Made by a program: the position numbers and the translations under genes. A stretch of DNA of 64,000 nt, taken from contig NW_026623100.1 in the NCBI RefSeq assembly GCF_023065955.2, forward strand, positions 71,552,727 to 71,616,726. Direction: 5' to 3'. The notes beneath the pieces were generated by a model. It had not been told where the DNA came from and ran no database searches. It saw nothing but the letters and a program-made list of their open reading frames with translations. The stretch is from Ursus arctos. Taxonomy: Eukaryota > Chordata > Mammalia > Carnivora > Ursidae. Positions 35,048-47,345 of the stretch are shown here, one piece after another (position 1 is the stretch's first letter; each line of letters starts with the position of its first letter).

Positions 35048-35880
35048 AATAAGCCCTAAAATCAGGTAGTACTATTCTTCCATCTTAGGTTCTTTTTCAA
35101 AGGCTTCTACTACTTGGAATTTACATGAATTTCAGAATTACCTTGTCAATGTTACAGAAATGTTCACTGAGATTTTGACTGGGTCTGTTTTGGAATTGTA
35201 GATTAATTTAGGGAAGACTGACATTTTAACAAATCTGTATCTTCTGACCCATCAACACAGTATATCACACCTTTTATTTAGGTCCTCATTTCAATTAGCA
35301 GTGTTTTTATAGGTTTTAGTATCCATGGCTTATGTATCTTTTATAAGACTTATCTCAAATTGTTTCATATTTCTTATGCTTATTTAAATGGTATTATTTT
35401 TAATTTCAATTTTTAAATGTCCATTGCTAGTATATAGAAATAACAATTGATATTTGTATATTGATCTTGTGTCTTACAACTTCGTTGAATTCACTTATGA
35501 GCTGTAATAGTTTTTGTAGATTCCATAAGATTTTCTACAAAATTGATCATGTTATTTATGAATAAAAATGATTTTGCTTCTTCCTTCCTAATCTGGATGC
35601 TTTCATTTTCTGTCGTTCAACTGGCTAGAACTCCAGCTGAATAGCAAGAAAGAGAGTAGACATTCTTGGCTTGTTCTTGATATTTAGTAAAAGAGCACGG
35701 AGCCTTTCCCTATTAAGAATGATGTTAGCTCTAGGTTTTTCTCAGAGACCTTTATCAGGTTGAAGGGATTCCATTCTATCACTTGTTTGCTGAGAGGTTG
35801 TTTGTTTGTTTGTTTAATCAGGAATGGATGTTGGATTTTATCAAAAGCTTTTCCTGCATTCTTAATGAATGTAGATCTTC

Positions 35881-36329
35881 ATTTAGTAAACAACAAAATA
35901 TCTGTTTCAAGATGTCAAGTCCATTGTCTCTTTTACAAAATGCTGTATGTGTGAGTGTGTATGTGTATGTGTGTAATTTTAATCTAATCTGGTTCTGTCT
36001 TTCATTTAGTGAGATTAACCAATTTTCAATTAGTGTACACTCTGTTCTCTTGGTCATTATTTTTTCCACATTATTTCATATTTCCAAATTTCTCTATTTT
36101 CTTTCCCCCCACCTTTTGTCTTCTTCCCTGCATTCCTGGGGATAATTAAAATTGTCTTCCCTGGCTTAAAAAAATCATACATTCTATTTTTATTCTCATG
36201 GCTTAGATCATGACACCTACATGTGTTGTATTATGCGTTTTTGTCATTTCAACTTACCAAACATCTCCTTCTCCATGAAAAAGACAAACTTCTCATTTTC
36301 TTTCAGGTTTCTTCGATCTATAACAAAAC
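35881..36329. other. T-rich DNA, possibly more old LINE
   Basis: T-rich plus strand with a degenerate TG patch at 35945-35973. It may extend one of the flanking L1 remnants, but I could not match it phrase by phrase. Confidence 0.35.
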
Positions 36330-36690
36330 ATTTCTTAAAATATGGAATGAAATAATAAAGGTGGAATTTCAATTCAGTAAAGAAAGATTGATATGTTTAA
36401 TAAGTGACACTAGCATAATTACCTACCCATTAGGAAAAAAACACAGTTAAATCCCTATTATGCTCCATGTAAAAATTAATTTCACATGGATTAGAAAGCT
36501 AAATGAAAAGGACATAAAAATATAGTTTTTAAACTAAATTTTAAACTAATTTTTAAACTAAATCATTTACAAGAATATTGATGTAACTTCAGGATAGGGA
36601 ATGCCTTTTTTTGGGCCAAACAGGAAACCAGAAACCATAAATGAAATCATGGCAGATTTCTCTCATTCCATGAAATTTAAAAAAAAATGA
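36330..36690 (+). repeat. Old L1 ORF2 remnant, sense
   Basis: 'acccattaggaaaaaaacacagttaaatccctattatg', 'aaaattaatttcacatgg', 'attagaaagctaaatg', then 'ggccaaacaggaaaccagaaaccataaatgaaa' follow the late ORF2 region of old L1s in sense. Opposite in orientation to the L1 at 31110-35880, so a separate insertion. The frame is destroyed. Confidence 0.6.
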
Positions 36691-38470
36691 CACATTTTAT
36701 TTGCTTTATGTTTTTTTACCATGATTATTATATGCTTTTATAAATAAGACATTAATAATTACCTTTCTTTTATTCCTGCTGAGAAAAATACGGCTGTTTT
36801 TGCCACATAACAAATCTTGCTTATTACATCTCTCCATCAAAAATAACCTATTCTTTCTTTTTTTCTTGAAAAAAAATGTATTTTGCAGCCCACCAACATC
36901 CTGTACTAGGCCAGCTGTCATCATGGGATTTATTTTCTTTGTACTTCTCAGCTAATGCCAATGTATTGTGTACCTCTGGTTTTCTTTTTCTCACTCATTT
37001 TTTTAAAACTTATTGCCTTGAGTATATTGTCTAGAAACTTCCTGAGAATGCTGCACAGGAAAATTTCTATAGATTTTTTTGTATCACATATTCTGATAAC
37101 TTTGTTATGTATAGAGTTCTAGATTCAAACTGATTTATTCTTGGGGCTTGGAAGAAGTTCTTCCATTGCCATCACGCATCGTTATTGGTGATAGGAATTC
37201 TGGTGTAAACTTGATTTTCATCTTCTGAAGTTATGTGTTACGTGATTTTACCTGTTAAGGATTTTCTCTTTATCCTTTGTGTTCTGAAATATTGGAGAAA
37301 GAATGGAAGAATGTGTGTGTGTGTGTGTGTGTGTGTGTGAGTCATTGAGTGGGGTGTGTGTGAAATGGGTGTGAGTCCACATGACTGTGATCGAGAGTGT
37401 ATGTGACTTTGGAGTGTATCCATGTGTGTGGTTAGGAACGTGCATATATAAATGTATAGTTTGTGCATTATGAATGTGAGTGATGGTGAACATGTGGGTC
37501 CATGTTTCCGTGTGAATGAGCATGTGTGGTATGCCTGTGTGTGTGTGCGTGTGTGTGTGTGTGTGTTTTACCTTGAGGTCATCTGGATGATCCTTTTGAA
37601 CTGAAAAATCTTATCTTTCCACTTCTCTGCTAAATTATTTTTTTATTACTTATTTATTTAACTTCCTCTCCATTTTCTACTTCTAGTCTCTCTTTCTAGA
37701 ATTTTATTAAATGTCAATTTTGTTAGTAATTTATATGGCTTATCTATTCTGTCATATTTATCTGTTTTTTTACTCCCTTCTGGTAAAAGTTATCAATTTT
37801 TGCTCTTAGCACTTTTATTGAGCTTTAAATTGAAGTAAACTATTTTTAATTTCCAAGAGATCTTTCCTAGTTTTTCTTTTCTTTTTTTTTTTAATTAAGG
37901 CATACAAAATGAATCTCAGTTTATTTGACACAATACCATTTCAGTGCTTCTCTCCAGGAATGCATTGAAAAGTAAATAGTGTGAGATTAATGGGCATTTC
38001 ATTTGTAGTACATGCTAAGAATTGCAATTGTATATTAAATTTCTCTGATTATAATAGTAACACATGTTCATTGTATCAACTTTAGAAAATGCAACCACTA
38101 CTAAGAAATAACAGCGTAACACCATTTGGCTTCCTTTCGGGCTATATTTTTTTGCTTGTATATTTGCTTTTATTTTTAAGTTATTTAATTCTTGTTTCCT
38201 GTTTTATGACCTTTTCCCCCCTAATATTCTTTGTAATACCTTATTCATGAAATTAATTCTTGGAAAGCAGTTTTTAAGCTAGTGTTACACAAAACACTGT
38301 CATGTGTTTATTCCTCGTAGTTTTTCATTTTTTTTCTTTTGTTACCACAGTCTATTCTCATTTTATAGAGGCAACAATCTTTCTGAATCTAGTATTTGTA
38401 ACTTTTTCTAAAGTTCAGTTATGCTCCATGAATTCTCTATTTACCTTAGGTTTAGTCGATCTTGACTTTT
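36691..38470. other. T-rich DNA with TG microsatellites, possible old LINE
   Basis: Pure (TG)n at about 37312-37339 and TG/GC-interrupted arrays at 37536-37566, with a degenerate TG-rich stretch between. T-rich parts around 37000-37300 and 37570-37870 resemble very old L1 sequence in antisense but are too diverged to claim. The minus frames over the TG arrays are artefacts. Confidence 0.45.
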
Positions 38471-38712
38471 AAAAATATCTTCATTAGTAGGAGGTTCGGG
38501 TGGTGTAGATGGTTAAGCATTCAACTCTTGATTTTCAGCTCAGGTCACGATCTCAGGATTGTGATATCAGGGTTGTGAGATTGAGCCCCATGTCAGGTTC
38601 TGCACTCATAGGGAGTTTGCTTGAGATTCTCTCTCCCTCTCCTTCTGCCCCTCTTGCTTGTGCTCTCTCTCTCTAAAATAAATAAATAAATCTTTTCAAA
38701 AATACATCTTCA
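38471..38712 (+). repeat. Carnivore SINE, older type
   Basis: The body is about 38486-38697: a degraded head 'aggaggttcgggtggtgtagatggttaag', 'cagctcaggtcacgatctcag', an internal near-duplicate ('gattgtgatatcagggttgtgagattgagcccc'), a CT-rich middle and an AAATAAATAAATC tail. Flanks 'aaaaatatcttca' (38471-38483) and 'aaaaatacatcttca' (38698-38712) are a target duplication with a 2-bp indel. Confidence 0.92.
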
Positions 38713-41700
38713 GGAGCCCTATTTATTTTCCTCATATTTCTGGTAAACTATTTGTTGTCCATTATATTTAGGCATGAAGGACACTTGATTTTTTTAGGTA
38801 GTTGCAATAATGTTCTCATAGCACTTCTCAATGAGCTCATTGGGAACTCTATGTCTGGTGTAAAAATTGTCAACTAGAAGGTTTTACTTTAAATCTGCAG
38901 GTAGAGTGGAGATTGGCATTACAATATAAATAATAGATTTAGAAGACTTAGCCTTTCTTGAGAGGTAAATTGAGTACTGTCAAAGGAGAGCACTCTTTTT
39001 GGTTTTGTTTTTTCCGTTTTGTCTGCTAGGCAGCCAGTTGTGTGAAGGTGGGGGTGAAGATAAGGAGAAACAATAAGGCTCTAAACCACCTTTAATTAGT
39101 TCTTCTCTTTGGGGGTCCCTATTTTGTACCTGCGTAGGCCCTCTCCCATGTTAATCCATAGGGACTGGATCTTACCTCTTTCTATGAGCTTACATGCCCG
39201 TGTGGAGAGGCAGAGGGTATATAAGGAAACAAATCAACAAGCATTGTAGTTTCAAAGAATGATTGTAAGTATGAGAAAAACAAAATAGGATGATAGTTAC
39301 GAAAACAGACAGTGTAAGGTACTTTATCTTTTGCTTCAAAAAAGTAAAGATCCATTTTCAGAGTAAATATTTGGAAAGAAAAAGCATGGTGGTTCTGATT
39401 TCTTTGCTTTCATCAATGTTATATTACTTGCACTTTAGTAAGGATAGAAATCAAATACAAACAAGCTTTATTCTTTGAGGTCCACTGATTTGAACAGTTG
39501 TTTTTGAGACAGGACTTTCAATAAAGAGTATCTTTATCTAGAAGTAAAATTTCTTAAGCAAATGAAAGTGGCTCCATAATTGTGGTAAATGGGGGGAAAG
39601 GGAAGAATACTTAAACAAAACATAAAACCTTACTTTAAGTTCAGTTAATGCAAATCACTCATGTCTATATGTAAAATAGGAACTCTGTATATGTCCACAA
39701 TCATAGTTTCTGGCACCATGGGCTTTTGAAAATAATAAAACTAAAACTGCATTACTTTAAAAATATCCTATAAAGCAGACTTCTTACCAAATTAGATTGA
39801 CCTTTTCCCTTGTTAGTCCAAATCAGTGGGGTTTGACTAAATGCCTGGGAATATATAGAAAGGACCAGATGTCAAAAAGTCAGGAAACTAGCAAAACCCT
39901 AAATTTCACATAATTTCTGGCTCAATTGTGAAAACTCAAGGGAAGCAGAAATCTTTCTGTAAGTATCTGAAGAAAGAGCCTGCTGAGAGGTTAGGAGTGT
40001 TTAGAAAAGGTAGGTGGGAGGATGAAAGACAGGAAGAAGTCAAGAGTTTTCATGCTAGAATACCAGTCCAAACGGAATCAGCATATTACTTGGGCTATGA
40101 TTAAAAAGTATGTGCACTGTCCATTTCTTCCCTTCAACATCATCTACCACTACCTGATTCTTTCACTTTATAGCTCTCACTGAAGTTTCCAATCATGATT
40201 AAATAAAAGTATTTTCCAATTTATGTTCCATGGAATATGAGTTTCACAGGGAATTAATTTGTGTTTCAGGATACAAAGAGTTCTGTGACCAAGGAAGTTT
40301 GGGAAATTCTGTGTTAAACTGATACTTTCTGTTTATTGCAAAATTTCTCAGATTCTTTAGTATGCTAGCATGCATTATGACTCTCTAAGGTGAGCATAGT
40401 ATACATACTGTTTCCCAAAGGTCCTGAGTATTTTTATTTTGCAGAACAGCTTTTAGGGATAGATACTTTACGTTGTGCGGTAGTAAGCATTCAGCTAACA
40501 AAGAAGCTAGAGTTCTGAGATTAAAATGTAGAAAAGGAGCCCAAATGTTAGGGGAAGTCTTAGTCTATTCTATGGATTACAACATTTCAGTTAGGATAGT
40601 ACTTCTCAAAACATTTGGGACAGAGGGCCAGTTTTGTTTGTTATGTTTAAGTTATTAATTTCATCTTTATTCAGACTTTTACAAAATGCAATGATATATT
40701 ACTCAGAAAATAAGAAAACAAAACCATAAAATACAACTTACGAAATATAACTCATTACAGTGTGAAATTGCTATTGAACTTCCCAAACCTAGACTCTCAA
40801 GTTCTGTTTTCCCAATTCTGTCATTGTAAACCAGTAACAGCATTTGCTTACTGATACCAGTTCACACTCTGAGTAGTCCAGAGTCAGAGTATGTGCACAT
40901 AAGCAGAATTTACACCATAAGCTGTTGCTCTGAATTTGGCTGAAATGGATTCTCTCAAGGCCACTGCCTACCCCCACTCCCCATAGATGAGTCTATGGGA
41001 ATCATGGCAATGTCTCTGTGATGTGATATATTTTTTCTGAAAACTGAAACCAGTAATGACCTCATGAGGCTATCACAATATAAATACCTTTTCTTTCCAC
41101 TTTCCCCCTTTTCCCACAAACAGAGAATCGTAAAGGCACGTAAAAACCCCAGAGTTTGATGCAGGCTTTTTCCTTCTGTTTGTTGTCCCAGTCACAGGAT
41201 TCCCTCCCTGGCCACAGAAGTAGATTATCTTGTCAGCATTGATTTCCAGGTCTCTAAATACCTGAGTGGGAATCAGTACTGGTTACATGATTTGGCCACC
41301 CTAAAAATAACTCTATGCTAAATGTGAGCAGCTGGAGTTCAAAATTGCAATCAGATCTTTTCCCCAAAATATCTGTTATAGTGGTATGTGTAGGGGGGTA
41401 TATACATGCTTTTCTGTGTGTTTATGGATGTCTTTTTGGGGGGATACTTTGTAGCCCTATCACTCATGGTCTTAGGCCTTTGCTTTTTCTATTTCTTCTG
41501 TGAACTTCTCTGCTGGAGCCTATGGAACTCTCTCTGCTCACAGTCAGAGATCTAGAATTCCTGGTTGTCTTCTTCTCCAAATGCTTATGCAAATCTACAT
41601 CTCCCAGAGGACCTATTCTAACACCGTGTTCTTTCTTTTGATTGGATGAAACCATCAATAGGATGTGATTTTTTTACTTTTCCCTGCTAGACCTCCTTCA

Positions 41701-42693
41701 CACTCTGCCTCTTGTTTCTATTTACTCTTAATTTAAATTATCTTTGTTATGGATCTCAACTTCCATGCTATAGTGACAAGAGAAGACAATGGATCTACTA
41801 ATGGCTTTTAATTGATGGCTTTTGATGGAGGAATTTTAGCCTATATACATCACCAGATAATATTTTAAGTCAAAGAACCAAATGGACTCAGAGTTATGAA
41901 AAGGCAATTTCCCATACTCTCTCACTTATGGTGAGCTTGTTACTGGCAAGAAATCATGTTTATTAAGAAACTTTTTTCAGCACATAAAATCTTGAGCTTC
42001 TGATTCCTAAATGTAACACAAAATTGTCCATTTGTCTTCTTGTTTGGATTCCATGTTTTCTACCCAGTTACATCAGACATTAAAGGGAATTTAAACATTT
42101 TCCAGAAATCAGTTCGGCCCTGCTTTCTTTCTATCATGAGAGGGTGCCATGTTAGCATTTTCAAAATAAAATTGATAGACACCACCTCCAAAAACTTAGC
42201 ATTCCTAACTTGACTACTTATTTGCAAGGAGAAGGGAGAGGAAAAAAATAATCATATATCAAATGCTGGGCTGGCCCACATTTCTTTTCTGAAAATCTTA
42301 AATGTATCAGGAAATTTTTAGAGCAACATAATAGTGAGAAATGGTTTTGCTATTCTTTTTGATATTTCACACTTCTCTCACTCAAAACTGAAGCTGGCAT
42401 ACACTGGTCATTGTACTAAAAAAACAGTGACAGAGAGGAGGCATTTCATAAGGAGGAAGGTGGGAGATACATTTATAACTGGTTGCGATCAAAATACCAA
42501 TAAGACTTTTTAAAATTTTTTAGAAAATCTTGCAGAGTTTAACAGTGAGAATACAGGTATCCAGTTTACTAAAAACATAAAACCCTCAAGGAAATAAGCT
42601 ATTTTTTTTTTCTTCTCCTTTACCAGTTGCTTTGCTCTCTGGAGGTCTTGTTGAGTTACACTGTATGGCCTGATTAAGGATCCACAAGGCATC
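38713..42693. other. 4 kb of DNA with no gene recognised
   Basis: I read this on both strands and found no exon-like conserved protein, no RNA gene and no repeat that I can place with confidence. The patch at 39180-39300 ('ggagaggcagagggtatataagg ... caaaataggatgat') is faintly L2-like. Short frames throughout are under 65 codons. Confidence 0.4.
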
Positions 42694-42929
42694 AAGAATC
42701 AAAGTCTCCTGGGGCGCCTGGGTGGTGCAGTCATTAAGCGTCTGCCTTGGGCTCAGGACGTGATCCCAGCGTTCTGGAATCGAGCCCCACATCAGGCTCC
42801 TCTGCTAGGAGCCTGCTTCTTCCTCTCCCACTTCCCCTGCTGTGTTCCCTCTCTTGCTGGTTATCTCTCTCTCTGTCAAAAAAATAAATAAAATCTAAAA
42901 AAAAAAAAAAAAAAGAATCAAAGTCTCCT
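42694..42929 (+). repeat. Ursid-type SINE with perfect 17-bp target duplication
   Basis: The body is 42711-42912: 'ggggcgcctgggtggtgcag', 'tcaggacgtgatcccagcgtt', 'gagccccacatcaggctcctctgct', 'gcctgcttcttcctctcccac', and a pure A tail of about 18. The flanks aagaatcaaagtctcct are identical at 42694-42710 and 42913-42929. The uninterrupted A tail and perfect duplication argue for one of the younger insertions here. Confidence 0.96.
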
Positions 42930-45544
42930 AAACTGCCACCAAACAGGGGACCAAAAACTTTATAGAGTTGTTCCCACCCAGTAACGAACACTGAACAACC
43001 TTCAAGTAAAGAACAGAATTTTACTGTCAACAAAAGTATACCAGTTCAACTTCTCTCAGTCTTGATAAGGTTGATCATCAGTGCTCCTTGCTTAGCAGAA
43101 CCTGGTAAATAAACAGACCTGACAATGTATCCAATATTGTCTACATATTATGGTTTCCTGCTACTCCAGCAGGGAATGCCACAGTAGCAACAGATAAGGG
43201 CATGCTAAGATTTAGTCAAGACACATATTTTAAATAGAGGACAATGTGATCCTTGGGCCTTTTCTAACTACTGTATTTCACCACCCGAAGAACAAATACA
43301 AGTCCTCTACCAATTCAATAGAAAAGAGATCCCTAGCGTAGCCCAGATATTTCCTGACTGAGATACGTTAAGAATTATCTTACAATCCCGGTAAAATCAA
43401 TGAAATCAGTGCTCTGCACTCAAGGATAAGGTCTGAGAAGCCAACTAATACTTGAGTACTTGCATGCAGATTAACAGTACCCTGTATATGTGTGGGTGGA
43501 GTGGGGGTAGAGCAAATAATGGGGTTACCAGGTTGGTTTGTATTTCTCAGTGAATTGAGGCCAGCTACCCAGCAGTCTGACCAACTAATGTGCATCTCAT
43601 TTAATGTAATAATATACATTAAGACCTGTCAGGCTCTATTGTGGAAAATGAAGAACTACACATTGTACCACTTCATATGGAAGTCTGCATATGGAACCCT
43701 TTAAGGGTTCTTAAGAGACCCATTGGGGTTTCTAATTATTGTGAAACATCCCCTGGAATCCAGAGAGAGAAGGCTCTTGGCAGAATTGCTTCTGCCATTT
43801 CAAATGTTCACTGTGAAAATAATTAGATGATGAGATTTAGACAGAAACCGCTAACGAATATTTTTTTTTAAGTCTCCTTTGCTTTTTAATGTACAGAAAA
43901 TGAAAATCTGAAATCGGCAAGCACGAAAGGAAAACAATATGGTGCAGTTCATTCTGGGGGTGGGATTGGAGGGGGGGTTCTTTTTTCTGACTTTAATGCT
44001 TGGCTTCCTGTGGTTACAAGTGGGGGGGATTTTTTTCATTTTTTGAACATTATACAATCCTGTTGAAAATTGGACGAAGGGTTGTTTTTTTAAACTTCTG
44101 TTCTAACTTTCTAAATCTGAGCAAGCCCCCATTGTTCCTCCAAGATCATGTCTCTTTCTTCAGAGGGAACCCTGACATTAGAGAAACTTGCTTTAATCAA
44201 GCTTTAAAGTTATCTCCCCCTCCACACGCCCAACCAGAACCAAAGAAACCCCATCCTCTGAAACTGCGAGCCAAGCTAGCATGTAACCAATTAGGAGCCA
44301 TCACTTGTACCCAAGACACAGAACATATTTGTTCAATTAAAACAAACAAATATGATTAAGAGTTTAGAAAGCCATACTTAGGGAAAGATGGACATTTCAA
44401 AAGAAATGCTGGGTTAAAAAGGACATGGCTGTGATAAAAGTAAGTTGCATGAAATCAGAAAGGTGAATTGAACAAATGAGAACACAATCTTGTGCAAAAC
44501 ACCAGGGTCTTTGGGCTGAACACATGAAAGCTCACACTTTGCTGCCTGGAACCCAGTGACTTCACTCACATGCTTAAGACACCCCAGTTCTGAGACTTTA
44601 TGCTTCTCTTCACCCACCCACAACACCCTGATTCACAGCACAGGACCCAAGGCAGAACTGATTTAATGTCATTCTTTCCTATTTCAAGCTCCACAAATTT
44701 GAGGACTTTTGTGTTTCACCAACTGTGTATGCCAGACTGAGGCAGTTCTCCATTTATCCTGATGTCTGTCGGTACTGGACTGGAGAGTGGCTGCTGCTGT
44801 GTCCCGCCCACCCACTCACATTCTCTCCAGGTGCTTCCAGTTCAGGGCTGGTTATTAAATACTGGATGGACTGTCCTCGCCATAACAGATTCAAAGCAGA
44901 AATCGTGGTAAAATTTACTTAATCTAACATTGGTCCAAATGTCCCCTCCCCTTCCCTGTTTTTTTGATTTTGAGTTAAGTAAGGTCTAATGCAGTTCAGA
45001 TTTCCAATCTCTCTTTTGGCTCTTCATGGATCTCTAATGAGTCTGCAACCATCAGTGAGTAAGGCCTTCATGAAATATCCAACGAGCATCATATCAGGTG
45101 TGGTACAATAACTCAGAACAAAGGATATAATACTAATCCTGTCCACATAGAATTTTCAAGGAGAGGAGGATAGTTAAGATACATAAATATTAATACATAT
45201 GTATTGAATGCCTACAATCTGCACATTGATTACGTAGCTCTTGAGAGCTAATATTTTATCAGTAATACAGTTATTTAAACTTTGTACTACACGGAGGTAC
45301 CATTTTGGCTTTGGTTTTGGTTTTTGGTTTTGGTTACTCTAAACATACAGAATCAATATAAATTGTAAATTCCAGCAAGTCTCCCCCCAGTGTTTTTCCT
45401 GTCTCTGTCCCACATGAAAATGTAAGGGTGATATCCTCAGGATGCAATGCATCATGGGTTTTCTCACCCACATTTCCTGACCAGATGTCTTCAATGAATT
45501 GCTGTTTCTAAATAGACCTAATTGGCAGGACTGTCAGGAGATCA
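42930..45544. other. 2.6 kb of DNA with no gene recognised
   Basis: Contains G-rich and T-run patches (43960-44040) and a (GGTTTT)n-like patch at 45306-45336. A short MIR-like phrase ('tgtattgaatgcctacaatctgcac') is near 45201-45225. No exon, RNA gene or longer repeat placed. Confidence 0.4.
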
Positions 45545-45690
45545 ACAAATATATATTGAGCATTTAAAATATGCCAGTCTCTGTTACAGGTGCTGGGAAA
45601 AGAGAGTAAACAAAACAGACAACATCCTTGCCTTCGTGGAGGTTATATTCTACTGGGAGAATTAGACAAGATGTAAAATAAATAAGTACC
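45545..45690 (-). repeat. L2 LINE 3' end, antisense
   Basis: 'caacaaatatatattgagcatttaaaatatgccag', 'gttacaggtgctgggaaaagagagtaaacaaaacagac', 'ccttcgtggaggttatattctactggg' is the reverse complement of the L2 3' end. Confidence 0.8.
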
Positions 45691-45789
45691 TAACATATTA
45701 GGTAAGATGGTGGTGTGTGCTATGGTAAAAAGAAATAAAGCAAGAAAGAGAGATAGTGAATACATGAGAAGTTCAATAGTTCAATTTTA

Positions 45790-46180
45790 AATGTTGGTTG
45801 AGTACCTGTTATATGCTACATGCTCTCCTCGGCACTGTTTATATTACATTGAATAAAGTAATAAGGGACCGAAATCCATATTGTCAAAGAGCTTATATTC
45901 TACTGAAAGGAGATGATAAATAGAAAGGTAAATGACTAAATATATGGCATATTAGATGATAATGAACAGTAGGAAAAAAGTAAGACAAGGCAGGTCCATA
46001 GGGAGTATGAAGGTAGGGACATCTTGGGTAAGTCTCACTAAGACAGCAACATTTGTCCAAAGATTGAAAGAGATGAGCTGTATGATATTTGGTAGAAGTC
46101 CAGAGGGAATGTCCTCAGGACATTCAAACATCAGTCTTGAAATGAATGGGACAGTGATGTCTATGTGGTTTTTTTGGTTG
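45790..46180 (-). repeat. L2 LINE fragment, antisense, second copy
   Basis: A second L2 3' end begins 100 bp after the first: 'gttggttgagtacctgttatatgctac', 'gagcttatattctactgaaagg', then further in, 'cagcaacatttgtccaaag' and 'gtagaagtccagagggaatg', which is deeper L2 3' UTR. Two antisense L2 ends in a row could be separate insertions or a local duplication. Confidence 0.65.
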
Positions 46181-46454
46181 ATACAAACCTGGGATGCCTG
46201 CATCAGTAGAAAAGGATGGCAGGATCAAGTATTTTCCTGTCTTTTTCCATGTAGTCTTATTTTCACAAGCCTGGTGAAATTTATTATTTTTTTCCCCTTA
46301 ATACCACACATATCTACAGATAGTGGAAATTCCTTTCAGATATTAACATGTTTGTCAATGTCCTTAATTTTTACCATTGAACATGTCTTTGCAATATTTT
46401 GTTAGGAAACTGAAAAACAAAAACAAAAACAAAAAAACAGCTACAGGAGTTGCT

Positions 46455-46870
46455 CATCAAACACCACATTAAGCCATGAGGAATCTTATTTAATCTTGAA
46501 GACAACTCTGCAAGATTTTCATCATGTGTTCCAATTTTATAGGTGAGAAAACTATTCAGCAGAACTATTTTTTTAAAGACTTTATTTATTTATTTGAGAG
46601 GGAGAGAGTGAGCAAGTGAAAGAGAGAGCATGAGAAGAGGGAGAGGGAGAGGGAGAAGCAGACTCCCCGCTGGGCAGGGAGCCCGATGTGGGGCTCGATC
46701 CCGGGACCCTGAGATCATGACCTGAGCCGAAAGCAGACGCTTAACCGACTGAGCCACCCATGCGCCCCTATTAAGCAGAACTATTAAATGAACCCTCCAA
46801 GATTGGTCAAATGATTTCACAGATTAATGTAGTAAATGCTGGCATTTACCAAATCTATGTTTTCCCTCTT
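46455..46870 (+). repeat. MIR SINE, sense, interrupted by a SINE
   Basis: 'aatcttatttaatcttgaagacaactctgcaag', 'ccaattttataggtgagaaaacta' (46455-46569) continue after the insertion with 'ccctccaagattggtcaaatg' and on to about 46870. The MIR sequence is interrupted exactly at the SINE's target site. Confidence 0.65.
46552..46785 (-). repeat. Carnivore SINE, antisense, inside the MIR
   Basis: The body is about 46570-46767. The plus strand shows the tail 'ttttttaaagactttatttattta', a GA-rich block, 'gggctcgatcccgggaccctgagatc', 'gacctgagccgaaagcagacgcttaaccgactgagccaccca'. The direct repeat (ctattMagcagaactatt) matches 17 of 18 at 46552-46569 and 46768-46785 (agcagaactatt exact). Confidence 0.95.
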
Positions 46871-47345
46871 TATCCCACATGGCCTTGTGGCAGAGACTGC
46901 TAACTACATCCCCAATATCCATCTTCCTCCGTATTTCTTAGTAGCAAAAATTTCTATATTGTTGGGTGTAGCAGAGTGACCAGCTATGGGACATTTCCCA
47001 GGTTTTCTTGCATCTAGAGAGTAGTCAGTGAGCTTAAAGGAGAAGTTGTTGTGTGGGGCTTACAAAAAAGCTCTTTAAGGTGTATGACTCAGATGGAAGG
47101 TATATCATTTTGTTCACTCCCCATTCCTTCTGATTTCTTCCTACAACATGGATGTAACAGTAAGATTCCCAGCTGCCATCTTGTGATCTTGAGGATGGAT
47201 GCCGTGTGTTAAGGACAGTGGAGCAAGAAGATGAAAGGGACCTAGAACACTGATGATCGCTCTCTCGGGACTGTCTCCCTCTTGATTTCTTTTACTCAAG
47301 AGAAAAGTAATCTCCCAGTTGGTTTAAGACACAGTTATTTCACAT
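46871..47345 (+). mobile_element. Probable MLT1-like LTR, sense
   Basis: Phrase order fits a MaLR LTR: 'gagaagttgttgtgtggggctt', 'gctctttaaggtgtatgactcag', 'ccagctgccatcttgtgatc', 'gaggatggatgccgtgtgttaagg', 'agaagatgaaagggacctag', 'ttctttt...agagaaaagtaa', and the end 'ggtttaagacacagttatttc'. Left edge is approximate. No internal viral sequence follows. Confidence 0.55.

Larger units (their letters stand above)
31110..35880 (-). mobile_element. Old L1 (L1M-type), antisense, split by three later insertions
   Basis: Segments 31110-31276, 31485-32447, 32595-32757 and about 35034-35880 read collinearly as the reverse complement of an old L1: the 3' region with 'atggaaccacactttacat' at 31219, 'attggtggacatttgggtt', 'tgccagactgtttactcatgg', 'ttagcatttccctaatgatt', 'agatccattttgagttcatt', 'ccaattaatccagcaccat', then 'gtctatctttagtccaagac' and, past the carnivore L1, 'ggattttatcaaaagcttttcc'. 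ORF2 is fully degraded. The gaps are filled by a SINE, a short L1 3' end and a 2.3-kb carnivore L1, each with its own target duplication. Confidence 0.85.

Noticed and set aside
37238..37523. Minus-strand frames with His-Thr repeats
   Set aside because: Translation of a TG/CA microsatellite, no conserved protein.
45956..46405. Plus-strand frame of 149 codons
   Set aside because: It largely overlaps an antisense L2 fragment and has no protein family features.
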